In this document: positions 35,787 through 47,199 of the stretch, in pieces
How the letters are laid out: every line of letters starts with the position of its first letter
Numbering within the stretch: the first letter of the stretch is position 1
Assembly: GCF_041260155.1 (NCBI RefSeq)
Contig: NC_091934.1
Location: 42,782,898 to 42,846,897 of the forward strand
Source: Ptychodera flava
Taxonomy: Eukaryota > Hemichordata > Enteropneusta > Ptychoderidae
DNA length: 64,000 nucleotides
Direction of reading: 5' to 3'
The notes under the pieces: generated by a model
What the model was told of the DNA's origin: nothing
Seen by the model: the letters and a program-made list of their open reading frames with translations, nothing else
The model's database searches: none
Position numbers and translations under genes: made by a program

Positions 35787-38700
35787 TCGCTGCGACATAT
35801 GCTCACGTGTTCACACGTGAGCAAAAAATGTCGTGTAACAGGCCTTAAATTTGCCAAATCAGCACAAAAAATAGACTTACGTGTAAAACCTTCCTATAAT
35901 TTACCCTTGTTTTGTCATGACAATGGATATGAGTGAATATTTATTTCAAGCAAAGTTGCGGAATCATTCAATTTAAGTTCCAGGGAATTTCAGCTTGTGT
36001 CTGAGTACTGATGATAGATTCTTAAAAAAGATATAAAAACAGATGTCCCTTGCTTTTTCAGATTGGACCAGGTGGCAATATTTCATGCATCAAATTCAAC
36101 AAAGATAACCCAACTCAGATTTACACTTCATCACTAGATGGGGAAGTTAGATTGCAAGATTTTAATGGCAATTACAAGAAAATATTCCTTCAGACAAATG
36201 ACTGGGGGTAAGAAACAAAGGGTTTCAGGATCAGAAACATGGTTTTGTCACTAGACTGGTGTTTCTAGGATATTTCAGAGTAAATTTTTACCTGAATTGA
36301 GAGACACAAGTGTCGTCCTCAAAGTGTACTTGTGTACTAATGGAAATCGAAAGTCTGTCTTTCAGAAAAAAAACCCAAAAAAATCTTCATATAGGGCCAT
36401 AGAGGGTAGCAAACTTTTTCGTATAAAGTTAATAGTCAGATGTGTGTCATGTGAAAATGTAGCTAGGGTTAGTATAGTACCACAATCAACTTTATTCAAG
36501 AAAAAACAAGTGAAGTACATGTATGACATAGAGGGCAGCACAATTTCTAGTAGATATGCAGTGACTGAATTCAGGAATTGAGATATCATGCAGTGATAAG
36601 CAGTGCACATTTTGTGTCTTTATCTTATTTAAGAAAAATCTGCCGCTCTTGATACATATTTATTTCCAAGGAAAAAGGTGGAATGTAGTTTTGAAATCAG
36701 TGTAACGGAATGATCCATAGAGTTGCACTTGTCAGCTGACAAGACCATGGTTCACAGGTCCAAATTTTACTGTACTTTACAAGTTGCATGTGACATCTTT
36801 CATTTAACTCCTACTTTATCCTGCTTAGATTGGCAAGGGAGGATCCATCACTGCCATGAAATTTAATCTGGATGATCCTTGTAGTGTCTTCACTTCTTCC
36901 ATAAATGGCACAGTCAGCTTACAAGATTTCAATGGCAAACATAATCAGATACTCCTCGACACATGTGACTGGAAGTGAGCACCACTTTTTCCTTTTGCAG
37001 TGTTTAATGACACATGTGTCCACTGACATGCTGTGTCATCATGACCGCTTTTGACCTGTTAGATTAACCTGAAAGACAATCACAACATGCAATATTTTCA
37101 TATTTCATATTTTCATATTGGCATGTAGTTTGAAAAGAAAATATTGTCAACTTGAAATGTGTATGCATGAATCTTGTGTAAGGGAACATGTGCCATTTCT
37201 ATAATTCAGTTTGAGGCAAGAGGCAAGGAAATGTTTTCTATTTTGTATTTGCTTTTGAGGTATGGATGCATAGATTTCAAGATAAAACCATCTCTTTCAG
37301 TCTTAAATGAACATGCAAGATGCACTGAGTCTCATAAAATTGTTGTCAGGTACATTTTAAGTTCGTAGTTCATAGGCCTATCTGTCTGCATGAGTTGAAG
37401 ATTTATAACTTTCACTCATCAAAAGTTTTCACCCGAATTTATCAGTTCCAACATATTCTCTGAGATTTCAAGTCAGCAACTGCTTAGTCATTCTATGGTG
37501 CAGAACAAAGCACCCCTAATTTTACCCAACCTTACTTATTTTTATTTTAGTTACTGGTACTGTAGTGTAGATGTCTCCTACACTGCCAATCTCATAGTGA
37601 CTGGTGATAACGTTGGTAACACTGTATTGCTGAGTAGAGATGGCAAAGAGGTGAGTGTGAATAAGCCGATGTGTATGCATATGTGGATTTTCTAAAAGCA
37701 AGTTTTAAGGTCATTTAATATGCAAGCCAGTGAAACAGTCAATTACCATCATGTGTGAGGTCAGCTACTTGATATATTTGGTAGAAGAATAGTGCCTGAT
37801 CAAGAGAGGGGTAACTACTGTGTATGAAGGTTCCATCATCGAAGATTGATTTAGTTAACAGCAGTAGCTAAAATAGTATGCAGGCAGAATTCTTAGCGGA
37901 GAACCATTGATATCTGGGGGGATATGGAGGATTTTGAGAAAAAAAAATTTGTCACCAGGTGAGAGAGAAGAAAAAAAAAATGATCCTGTCATGGCCTGAG
38001 AAAAAAAAAATTGTCATAACAGACAGAAGAGAAAAAAAAATTGTCACAATGCACCAGAAATAAGCAAAATTTGGAAACCTTATTCTCATGTATTCTTTGG
38101 CGGCACGCCGCCATAGGCGGCGCAAATGTTTTACCACAAGCAATTCTTATGTTTCTTTTCCCAGCACTTATGATAAAAGCATGCACTACATAGGTCTACT
38201 TTACACCTCAGTACACTCAATGTTTTCCTTCCCTTTTCTGACCCAAGAATCATATTTCAGGATTTCTGTTGCACTATCTCAATGGCATAGGCACTATCTA
38301 AAGGGGACTATTTGACTTCTGTAAATTGTGAAAATTTAAAACACAAGACAGGAGTCAATAAACTAGTGTTAAACCAATATATTATTTTCTCAATATAAAT
38401 TTGTTAGAAAGATGTAGCTTGACAATGAAAAATTGAGGAATAACAAATATAATGAAATACAATGTGTGAGCCTTGTTTTTCTGACCACAAACACCGGATC
38501 ACAAACATACCATATTCAGGCTTTTCATTAGAAGCTGGCAGCTGGAGAAATGACACAAGAAGGTCACAGATTTTCCGTTCCTGTATATTCATTTGTCTTC
38601 AGTCTCTGGCAAACAGAACTGTTTTTCACACATTGTATTGTCATTGTTTGGTTGTTGAATATTGTGACTCAAAAACTGATCACGCAAAAAATGTAAAAAA

Positions 38701-41700
38701 TATCAGTGTTCAATGTCATTTTCAAACAGTTTTACCGAGTGCAAAATAAACTGAAACTCCTCTCACATTGCACCATTAAACACATCAATTTCTCAAAATT
38801 CCCAATACGAGAGGGGGAACCCCCCTCTCGTGCTCTCCCCCTTGGGGTATTCTGACAGTTTCACTTAGTTAAAAAAAATTCAAAAACACCTCTCAGATTG
38901 CACCAGACTGCACCATTGCACACATCTATATGTTAAAAATTTCCATCCAAGATAGGGGAAAGCCCCTGTGACACTTTCCCCCTAAGCCTCTCTCATGTTC
39001 TCCCCCTGTACTTTCAAATTCTGCCCGGTCAGATATCCTAGTGAAAACCCTGTCATAATATCCATCCAAATTAAACAATATACTATATAATTAGATACTG
39101 CGTGATCTTTTATATCTTTATTTTATTGTGATTTGAATTTCATTTTGATGTGTTCACCTTTTTTGAACCATCATGAGATAACTGATGATAGTCTAGCAGG
39201 GTACATCAGGATTTGAAAGGTCTTTACTGTTGCTGTATTTTGTAAATTTTACAATTACATGTATTGGTATTAAACTTTTCTAAGTGGGGGATCAGTCAAA
39301 ATTTCAGAGTTAGAGAGGGAGGTTACTCAAATTCATCATGGTTGGCGGGGGGGGGGGGTCACTCGAAATTTCGGAGTTTCAGGCCGTAAATAATGACGGC
39401 TCCCTTTACAACGCATTACAAACTTGATGACCAATAAAAAAAAAAATTTGCACTGCTACTCCATTTGAAAAAAAAAAATTGATGCAGGTCTGACAGTAGA
39501 AAAAAAAAATTTCTGTCACTCTGACAGAAAAAAAAATTTGCTTCCATACCCTTTTCCTCCATACCCCCCCCCCCCCCCAGAAATCAAATGGTTCTCCCCT
39601 TACCATGTTACAGAGCAGGCCTGCGGTAATGACACAAGACAAGCTTAGCAAATCATAAATTATTGGAAAATAGTGGAATTCCGTATCTTTTATTATGTTT
39701 CTTTTCAAGTAACTTTATCAAAGAACAGTTGTTATAACAAAGTAAAGTCAGCTTTCGAAATTTGCTTCATTACTATTTTTTGTTGCACATGGCAGCTGTG
39801 GAAATACAGGCTTCACAAACAGAAAGTCAGCCACTGTGAGTTCAATCCGCAATGTGATTGGCTGGTGGTGACTTCATCAGTTGACAAGACTGTGAAATTA
39901 TGGGATATACGGATGGTGAAGGACAGGAAGAGTGCCCTCCATGTGTTGGAGCATCAGAAACCAGTCAATTCAGGTAGGCTAGCCTATGCAGCTTTAGACA
40001 AATTTTCCAAAAACAATTCATGATGAGATATATCTATTTACTGACATGATAAATTTGAAATCACTGCTATACGTACAAGCAGGTTAATCATAAATATTAC
40101 AGATACCTGCGCTGATAATCAGGCCTCCATAGTGTTAACCTGATAACTACCTCAGATCTTGGTGTACAAAAAAAAATCGAAATAAGTCAAATATAGAGCA
40201 GGAAGGTAACTGCAATGCTCACCTGCCTGGTTAAAAATTGATCTGCCAGGGGCAAGAAGATAGGCAGGTAATTTTGACTTTGTTATTTAGATTTATGAGC
40301 TCTTCAGTATGCCATGACCTTGCGCCGAAAACTTTTCACAATGAAGGTACATCAGGTTAACACTGCCAATGATCCCTAGGTTGTCAACAGTTTGTAGTTA
40401 CCGTAGTGTATTCTTTGTATTACAGCTTACTTCAGTCCAGATAGTCACCAGTTGCTTACAACAGATCAACACAATGAGATTCGTATCTATCAATCACCTG
40501 ATTGGAGTAGAGTGAAGCAAACAATCGCACATCCTCACAGGTTCTTCCAACACATCACGCCAATCAAGGTCAGTGAAATATGCCAAAGGAGGGAAATCTT
40601 AATCCCAAGACAAGGCATGACTTCAAGATCTTTCGAGTAAAAGATGTTTAGGATGTTCCAGTCTTTCGGTGATGTCTGGTATATTTGTGTTGATTACTCA
40701 ACACATGTCATCCAACCTCTGCAATGCTATGGGAGTCTTTTTGCTCAGTACTTGACATTTCAACTCTATGTGTTGTAGATCTCGTGTTAGGTCTGATGTA
40801 CAGTAATCATAACGCGTTTCAGTTCTGGTCAAATTTCTGTGTACAGTAGGTATACACAGTGCTGCAACATACCTGTAGAGCAACATTTGTAATTGTCTGA
40901 ACATTTTTTTAAATCTGTCCAGGCAACATGGCATCCAGTGTGTGATTTGGTGGTTGTGGGACGATACCCTGATGAGAATTTCCCAGGATATGTCAAGAAT
41001 GAGGCAAGGACTATTGACCTATTTGATGCAAATACAGGAGAAATTGTCTGTCAGCTTCATGATCCTAAAGCTCCAGGACTGATTTCGGTAAGGAAAACCT
41101 CTGGCTGCATCCTGATTTGCATAAATTATATGCTTAACAGATATTGGTCAATCTAGGGTTAGTTACAATAACAAATTGCAATTTCCTGAATTTGTATGTC
41201 GTGTTACAATTATACAGAACTTAACATTTTATTATTTATGAATGAATGAATATTTTTTGCATTTGTGGGCTTCCAGCCCCTATACATTATATTTCATATA
41301 TTTATGTTCTGCAATATTGTTCTCTCTTTAGGTAGACATGGACTTATATTCCATAATTTCTTTCCCAGTTTAACTAATCATGCATAAATGTACCTTATTG
41401 TTCACTGGAAATCTTATCAGGATTAGAGTTCTTTGACAGTTTCTCAACTTACTCAATCCTCGCGACTCAAATACCTGAAAGTCAACAAACAAAGTAATAT
41501 GGTTTTTTTTTCTCTTTCTTGAAATAATAAAAATAGCTCAACAAATTCAACAAAAGTGGTGATGCACTAGCCTCTGCCATGGGTAAGTTGTAATGTGATT
41601 GGAAAGTTCATTCTTAGGAAGTAATTATAATTAATACTATGGATTTGAAATACCAAAAAACTAGATTCTTCTCATCTCACATTGGAAAAGGTTTGTGGCA

Positions 41701-42380
41701 TGTGCAGGTTGAGTGGCAAACATGTGTAACTTCATTGCAACACGTTTGGGCTGACAGCTGACATACTAGGGACGAGTATTATAACAGCTAAACTTTACCT
41801 GTTGTAGGATAGGATAGGATAAATAATTTATATACATGTAACAGTGTGTCAACATTGGAAGACGTTCACTGCCTGGTGCTTGACAAAAAAATTTTACAGA
41901 TAAGATCCCTTAAAGAATTGATACTTTGTCTGGAAGCAGATAGTAATCTCAAAACCAGATAAGACCGGTCAGAAGAATTGACTCATGCATTTGGTTGAGT
42001 TCTAATTCTTGTAGAAAGCTGTTGAATGGTCACCCTTCCTCACTTGCCAAGTACAAACAAACATTTTTGACAAAGATTACCATGACAAAATCATCACCAT
42101 ATTCTTTCTCTTAATGACAAATTGTATTCATATTGTCAGTGCCAATTCAGGGGTAATTTACTAGTCTATCTTATTTCACATTGAAGGCTACAACATTCTC
42201 ATCTGGCTTGAAGACAAAGATATTGAACAAAGACAGCAGGAACTGGTGGAAAAGATGAAGGCCCAAGGCATTGCGCCGAAAAGCAACCAAACACAGACCA
42301 GGAGAAGGCAACGAAAGACTGACTCAAAGATGGATGCAGCAACTAAAGCTAAAATTGCTGCTAAGCTGCAGCAGAGATAA
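31510..42380 (+). CDS. DDB2: DDB2, UV-damaged DNA-binding WD40 protein (spliced, about 487 aa)
   Basis: DDB2 is the damage-recognition subunit of the nuclear UV-DDB complex: with DDB1-CUL4 it finds UV photoproducts and starts global nucleotide-excision repair. Ten coding positions with GT/AG borders and matching phases give a continuous frame of 1464 nt using one of two versions of exon 4. The N-terminus is basic ([16 protein letters not shown]). The WD40 part keeps residues known in human DDB2: PFDRR (R112), GSKGGD (K132), W at human 203, HKQKV (K244), WDIR (R273), LLTTDQ (D307) and the FQH hairpin ([10 protein letters not shown]). After YNILIWLED a basic helical tail of about 50 residues extends beyond the human end (427 aa). 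Introns hold several mobile elements. A poly(A) signal lies at 43716. Identification is very secure. Confidence 0.96.
32100..32237 (+). CDS. DDB2: DDB2 coding exon 2
   Basis: 46 codons in phase 0, [20 protein letters not shown] to QSNLRK. It corresponds to the helical N-terminal region that contacts DDB1 in the human protein (human VRTLHQHKLGRASWPS segment). Confidence 0.88.
32797..32988 (+). CDS. DDB2: DDB2 coding exon 3
   Basis: 64 codons in phase 0, ending ...KQEFISG before GTAAGC. Contains [20 protein letters not shown] and [11 protein letters not shown], the first WD40 blade with the residues equal to human R112 and K132. Confidence 0.95.
33180..33655. repeat. about 140-150-bp diverged tandem repeat in DDB2 intron 3
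   Basis: Three units share ATTAGCTGA, AATGACTTTCAATA, AATGTACA and CAAGT words. Resembles pearl-type core repeats but lacks a microsatellite or hairpin end here. Confidence 0.55.
34714..34777 (+). other. possible orphan first exon in DDB2 intron 3
   Basis: AAAATGGCC start, [20 protein letters not shown], then a GTAAGA donor in phase 1. It follows a CpG-richer segment (33656-34710). It cannot splice in frame to DDB2 exon 4a or 4b, which need phase 0, so it is not an alternative DDB2 start by simple splicing. Confidence 0.25.
34889..35006. mobile_element. foldback with 10-bp flanking duplication
   Basis: 43-bp arms starting TAGCCCTACGAGTATGGCGA pair with one mismatch around a GC-rich centre. 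GCTACATGCA lies directly on both sides (34879-34888, 35007-35016). This is the clearest target duplication among the foldbacks. Confidence 0.8.
35545..35612. repeat. foldback, 22-bp perfect arms
   Basis: TACGTACGCAGTGTACGCTG(TG) at 35545-35566 is exactly inverted at 35591-35612. Confidence 0.8.
35630..35830 (+). mobile_element. pearl-like element, fourth instance (short), DDB2 intron 3
   Basis: A core-repeat fragment (ACCAAATTTGACTGAAATAC, CGTTTTTGAGAAAATGGAC) runs into a GACA microsatellite (about 35750-35785), then a 10-bp-stem hairpin TGCTCACGTG/CACGTGAGCA at 35800-35823 followed by an A-run. Same end architecture as the other instances. Confidence 0.6.
36062..36207 (+). CDS. DDB2: DDB2 coding exon 4a (alternative)
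   Basis: 146 nt, enters in phase 0 after CTTTTTCAG and leaves in phase 2 before GTAAGA. Encodes [16 protein letters not shown] through [10 protein letters not shown] to TNDWG, equal to human residues 153-201. It keeps the Arg of human RLQDF. About half of its residues match exon 4b. Confidence 0.92.
36829..36974 (+). CDS. DDB2: DDB2 coding exon 4b (alternative to 4a)
   Basis: Also 146 nt with the same phases (0 in, 2 out), acceptor CCTGCTTAG and donor GTGAGC. Encodes [16 protein letters not shown] through [10 protein letters not shown] to TCDWN, homologous to 4a and to human 153-201. Joining 4a to 4b, or skipping both, shifts the frame and meets an early stop, so one or the other must be used. 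Open throughout and with good splice sites, hence not a decayed copy. Confidence 0.9.
37551..37650 (+). CDS. DDB2: DDB2 coding exon 5
   Basis: 100 nt, phase 2 in, phase 0 out. Encodes [33 protein letters not shown]; the Trp aligns with human W203. Donor GTGAGT. Confidence 0.94.
37896..39599. mobile_element. PIF/Harbinger-like element in the intron between DDB2 exons 5 and 6
   Basis: Starts GCGGAGAACCATTGATATCT and ends with the inverted form (ATCAAATGGTTCTCCCC), with TTA on both sides (37893-37895, 39600-39602). The ends share ACCAT and G-run words with the copies at 10950 and 14002, so it is a related family. The interior has A-runs and a short C-rich palindrome near 38812-38834. No transposase. 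Confidence 0.7.
39796..39973 (+). CDS. DDB2: DDB2 coding exon 6
   Basis: 178 nt, phase 0 in, phase 1 out. [16 protein letters not shown] and [15 protein letters not shown] carry the residues equal to human K244 and R273, both sites of xeroderma pigmentosum E mutations. The acceptor has a poor pyrimidine tract (GTTGCACATGGCAG). Confidence 0.94.
40426..40568 (+). CDS. DDB2: DDB2 coding exon 7
   Basis: 143 nt, phase 1 in, phase 0 out. [20 protein letters not shown], then [15 protein letters not shown] with the FQH hairpin that inserts into damaged DNA. Confidence 0.95.
40923..41087 (+). CDS. DDB2: DDB2 coding exon 8
   Basis: 55 codons in phase 0. [40 protein letters not shown]; matches human [20 protein letters not shown] and following. 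Confidence 0.95.
41537..41582 (+). CDS. DDB2: DDB2 coding exon 9
   Basis: 46 nt micro-exon, phase 0 in, phase 1 out: [16 protein letters not shown], equal to human LNEFNPMGDTLASAMG. Donor GTAAGT. Confidence 0.93.
42187..42380 (+). CDS. DDB2: DDB2 coding exon 10 and stop
   Basis: Completes Gly, then [20 protein letters not shown], a charged helix, TRRRQRK (possible second nuclear signal) and [15 protein letters not shown] before TAA. The tail after IW is about 50 residues longer than in human. Confidence 0.92.
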
Positions 42381-43740
42381 TCTGTCTCAGTAATTACCAT
42401 CAAATGAAATGTGACATTTTGGTAAAGAAACACTGAAAGCCACACACTGCCAACTGAAAGATTCCAAGTGAACTAACTCATGATGGAATGGTGTTTTGTT
42501 TAGCGATAAGCAAAGATAGTCACTGCCTATTTAAAAAGGTTTTTGTGAAATGGCTTGAAACTGTAGACAGTAAGGTCTACAAATTTACAATAATGTCATC
42601 TTTACAAGCACATCAGTATTCTATATTGTCAGATTGCAACACTGAACATATCCATACTTTTCATTCCAAGTTAGATTGCATTTTCTTCAATTGAAAAGTT
42701 TTGCCCGTCCAAGGATAAAATATGCAAGAACTCTTTCAGTTTTATTGAAATTCTTCATGCCATAAGGCTATGGAGTTTCAGGTTTATACTTAAGTATTGG
42801 CATTTCAATTTCATTTTCTTGAGCTCATTTTCCATCAGACAGATACAGTGTCTTCTTATAAAATCCAATTCACAAGTACTTTTCAGGTAAACAAAGAATG
42901 TACATCGAAATGGAGACTTCTACTCAAGCTTTCCTCAAAGACACTTTCACTCTTTCTCTTTCATGATAAAGAGTTTAAACCTGGGAATACTTAAACAGGT
43001 TTGGTATGAAAGATACAAATAACCAAACATTTACGTATACTTGAAATTCAAAATGGCAGCCATCCCCATTGAATTTGATTTACTAATCAACAAGACAGAG
43101 TAAACACCATACAATTCAAAGAGGTCCTCACAAGCAGCACACAAGCAAAGTGCTGCAAAATTTTAGAGTCTGAAAACATGAAGTTCATTCTATGTGTAGT
43201 AGGTGCCAACTCTTTAACTCTTGAAAGAGGAGGCAAATTTTTCCTATTTGCACACCAAGAGGACGTAAAGATATATTTTGAAAACCAGAGGTAGTGCTAC
43301 TCTTCCCTGCAGCATTTTCCATGTACTTACTATAAATGAAGATTTTAAAAAACATGGAGAAGTTCCCACAGATCTGAGACTTGTGTAATGTACTGACCAC
43401 AGGTGTGGCAAACTGGAAGATGATTTACTTAAAAGTCAGTGCAGGTCAATTTTGTTTGCAGTGGCCCTCTGCCACAAACTTCCCACCTTTACTTAAACCT
43501 CTGAACCAAGTATAAATTTCTGTCATTACTGTTTATCAGTGTTGATTTTGTTTTGGGAGTTTTTTGTTTGGGAGTTTTGTGAAGCTTATTCTTATGTAAA
43601 CTTTATATTCATGACTTATTTGTAAATTGTTCTTACTTGTAGCTTAGTAGACATAAAATGATAAAGTACAACATACTTAACATTTACTGTTTACCAGAAA
43701 CATAACAATATATGTAATAAAGTTATTTTACAAGATAAAT
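42381..43740 (+). other. DDB2: probable DDB2 3' untranslated region
   Basis: AT-rich, no open frame of interest, ending at the first good AATAAA after the stop codon. Confidence 0.5.
43716..43721 (+). terminator. poly(A) signal AATAAA, likely DDB2
   Basis: AATAAA followed within 25 bases by a T-rich stretch. Confidence 0.5.
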
Positions 43741-45419
43741 CACATTTTATCAAAAATCTGTGCCTCTTAAACCTTTTTATTTCATGACATCACAGATATT
43801 ATACGCATCATAAACAATTTGTTTGGAATTTTAGTGACATATGATGTGAAGAGTTCACTCAAAATTCTACAAGATGTATTTGTATAATATCTGTAGTTGC
43901 CAAGCCCTTTGAAAGGGCTAGTCTGATTGTGTTAATCTTTTTTGCAAGAGATACATCCAGGTATTGTATCAGTGTCTAAGAACATGTTTAAAATGAAATT
44001 GGAAAATACCGTCTTCTAGCACCTGCAATAGTGGGAGAAATGGCTACTTGTCAAGAGAGTTTCTCAAGTAGCCGCATGTGTAAGCAACATTTTTGTCAGT
44101 GCAGGAAACCTCAAAGCCGCAAGTCCATGGTAATTAAACTGCAAATAGAAATGTATAAGGCTCAAGTTCTGTTGGAAATCAATGTTTCAGGGAATGTTTC
44201 AGAATCAGATGCTGAAACTGACCATGATATGGAGACTATTGGGATCGGATATTGCCAAGGCATCAGTGGACATAAACAAATTACATTTCGCCCAAAAACT
44301 GATTAGGCAGCAGGAAAGCTTGGCACCATGAAATAAGTGTTTCCATTTTCTGTCCAAGAGGCAGAGTGTAGTGTTTGACATAAACCTTGAACTCTTCAAT
44401 GTACTTTGAACCTAGTGAATACTCATCATGGTTGTTGGGAGAGAACTCAACCTCAGCAGTTTAATAATCTTGATCACCCATTGAAGTTATGACATACATG
44501 ATCCCTTAGGGGAGACACCAAATTGCAGTTTGTCACAACAGCTTTCAGTCCTCTCACACAACTTGGTTTCAAAGCTCTTTATCTTACCGATCATTGTCTG
44601 GTAGTAGTCATAGGTGATTGCCATATCATACTAGGATCAGCCTGGCACCAGCCTATTTCTAGAAATCATAAATTGCTTCAAAAGTAAATACAGTATTAGA
44701 AGAATTTGGTCGAAATGAAATCTTTGAGGGAAGGGTGAAAGCTGTTTGCAAATACCCAACCATCATGGTTGGAAGAGCTTCCCTCTCTCTACAATTTTCC
44801 TCTCCCCACTCCTTTTATAACTCCGCAGTGCCATCATCCTATTCCCTTCTGCCTTCTCATCAACATACTTTGTCCTCCCCTCTGACATAAAAGGATACTC
44901 ACTTCCCACCTTCTGACAGAATAAAGTAAATGCCAAACCCCTCCCCTGCCACCAAACCACTTGCGAACACTTCTTTTTCGTGGACAGCTTTGCCTGCCTG
45001 GCATATCTGACTTCTGAACATGTCTTTTTAACACTTTGTACCATCAGAAACTGTACAGAGACAATTTCAAAATTGTTGTGTAACAAGACAAGCTGACTTC
45101 GATGCAGACAAATGAGATAAACTGATGGCGTCATCACTGGCATAATAACGTCTACTGTTGAAAGCTACCATGATTTCTTTCCAGAACAGGTTCATCAAGC
45201 GCATAAAATGCATTAGGGTAGTATTCGCCTCCAAAGTGAAAGACTTTAACTTTTGCTCAAGCTTTCCTCAAGCCCGACAGACATTTCTGTCATTGAACGC
45301 ATTTGACAACACCCTCGAACACTGCATGGTTGCATTGCACCACTATCTGTTACAAAGATTCCATCTTTTTCTGTGTTGCACAGAACAGTTAATACTGTAA
45401 TTTCATATTCATAGCTTTT
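43741..45419. other. no gene recognised
   Basis: Unique sequence. Frames at 44031-44306 (plus) and 44763-45143 (minus) have no motif or splice context that I can support. Confidence 0.45.
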
Positions 45420-46096
45420 ACTTGTCTGAAATTCACCTAACGTCACCTACGTCCATTGTTCACGATCAAGAAGTCGAGATTGTTTCGAAGTATACATACC
45501 TTGGTTCAATATTTGACAACAAATTGAAATGGGATCATAACACCGATGCTATACTGAAGAAGGGCAGCAAAGATTGTACTTTTTAAGGAAACTGCGTTCA
45601 TTCATGGTTGATAGACAAATTTTATCTCTTTTTTATAAATCTTACATTGAAAGCGTTATCTCATTTTCATTCATTTGTTGGTATCAAAATCTGTCTGTTA
45701 AAAAAAACTTCACTTGATAGAATTGTTTCACTTAGCTCAAAACTAATTGGTATACCCCAAAGAAGTCTTTCTACGTTTTATAATCAGCAAGTACTCAGGA
45801 AAGCTCGCTCAATTCTTTTGTCTAGTGATCATATTTTATCAGCAGAGTTCGACACACTTCCCTCTGGTCGGCGTTTTAGATACCCGGCTTGCAGGTCAAA
45901 CCGGCGCAAGTTGTCATTCATTCCAACCGCTGTGCGGCTTTTAAATGATTCTTAAACTGTTTTTTGTATAGCCCTGCATCTCCTACCATTTTGTAAATTT
46001 GTATTATATATTTTTGATGTTGTATTTGAGCCACGCTTTTTAATTGCCCGTGTTTGGGATAAATAAAGTTCTATTGAATTGAATTGAATTGAATAA
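45420..46096 (+). mobile_element. LINE 3' end, RT C-terminus and tail
   Basis: Reads KYTYLGSIFDNKLKWDHNTD, then after shifts LYFLRKLRSFMVDRQI, SLSSKLIGIPQRSLSTFYNQ, LPSGRRFRYPACRSNRRKLS, FIPTAVRLLNDS and TAA. It ends with AATAAAG and an ATTGA pentamer tail. 5'-truncated L2/CR1-like copy. Relatively young, judging by how much of the protein remains readable. Confidence 0.8.
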
Positions 46097-47180
46097 CACG
46101 TTTCTACAACAGGAGGCGGCCGGCGTGACCACCCTCCACAAGACCAACTGTCCCTTTTTTCAGTGTCGCTGAAAAGTTGATTTTGGAATTTCTTATTCTG
46201 GTTTAATCTTATTGCTGTTTCACTGTGCCGTAAAATTTTAATCTTGAGATGAAATTATATCACATCTTTGTCAACACAGATAATTTTGTGACGTCATCCC
46301 CCCTGATGATGTATCCAAATGTCCCGTATTGTGGCCTCAGTGTTTTCTACATAAATTCTCTGGCAATGCCAAAACTATAAACCAAAATTAGGGTACCCCC
46401 GTCCCTGACCATAATGGACTCAAGTAAATTTTCCTCTCCATAATAATGTACTCAGCTTCGTATCGTACATTATTTTGTACAATTTTTTCATTCGTCCATT
46501 ATGGTCCGGGAGGGGGGGGACCATTTTCCGTAAATATTGAATAATCATTAGAAAATAATAATTATCACTTTTATATATGTACTGGCATTAAAATCGAGAC
46601 AGGAGGCTCATGAATTTAGGGGAAGACCACGATTTCTTATGCGCTATGTAAAAGTTTGGGGGAGAGTCACCGTTTACCACGCAACCAGTTAATTTTTGAA
46701 TCGCACAACCCATGCCCCTGTTCTAGAAAATGTCCCTACCCTATGTTACCAATCAAGCATACCCATGAAGCCATGACAAACATGTCTCTATAAGAATTTT
46801 CGAAAATGTATAGTTATTTAGTTGGAGTTTCTTATAGTAATAAGCTAGCAGGCTGCTCGTCAGTCTTGCCGACGTGACCTCTCCATGACACAAACTGGAT
46901 TTTGCCCTTTCGTTTATGGAATTACAAGAGTGCGACATAACACGACGCAGCAATAACGACATCGTTCTGGTGAATGGTAACGGAATTTCATAATCGGTCA
47001 TATTGAAAACTTTTTTTAAAGTCCTCCCAGCTTAGAAAGTGTGTCGATAAAGACACTCACATGTGTGTTGTATCTTAACTTAATTCATCTTGCAGGAATA
47101 CTTATCAATTAGGTCGCATTTCCCAACTTGATGAAATTCGATTCGTGATGTCTGGCAAATATCACAAAACAGTATACTCC
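46097..47180. other. no gene recognised
   Basis: Unique sequence with a G-run near 46510. No supported frame. Confidence 0.45.
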
Positions 47181-47199
47181 AAGTATATGTAAGGTGTAA

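Noticed and set aside
36062-36974. Reading exons 4a and 4b as two successive WD40 blades
   Set aside because: Joining them shifts the frame (phase 2 into phase 0) and meets a stop, so they cannot both be in one protein.
44763-45143. Minus-strand frame of 126 codons
   Set aside because: No domain, no splice or start context, and composition follows the local base bias.
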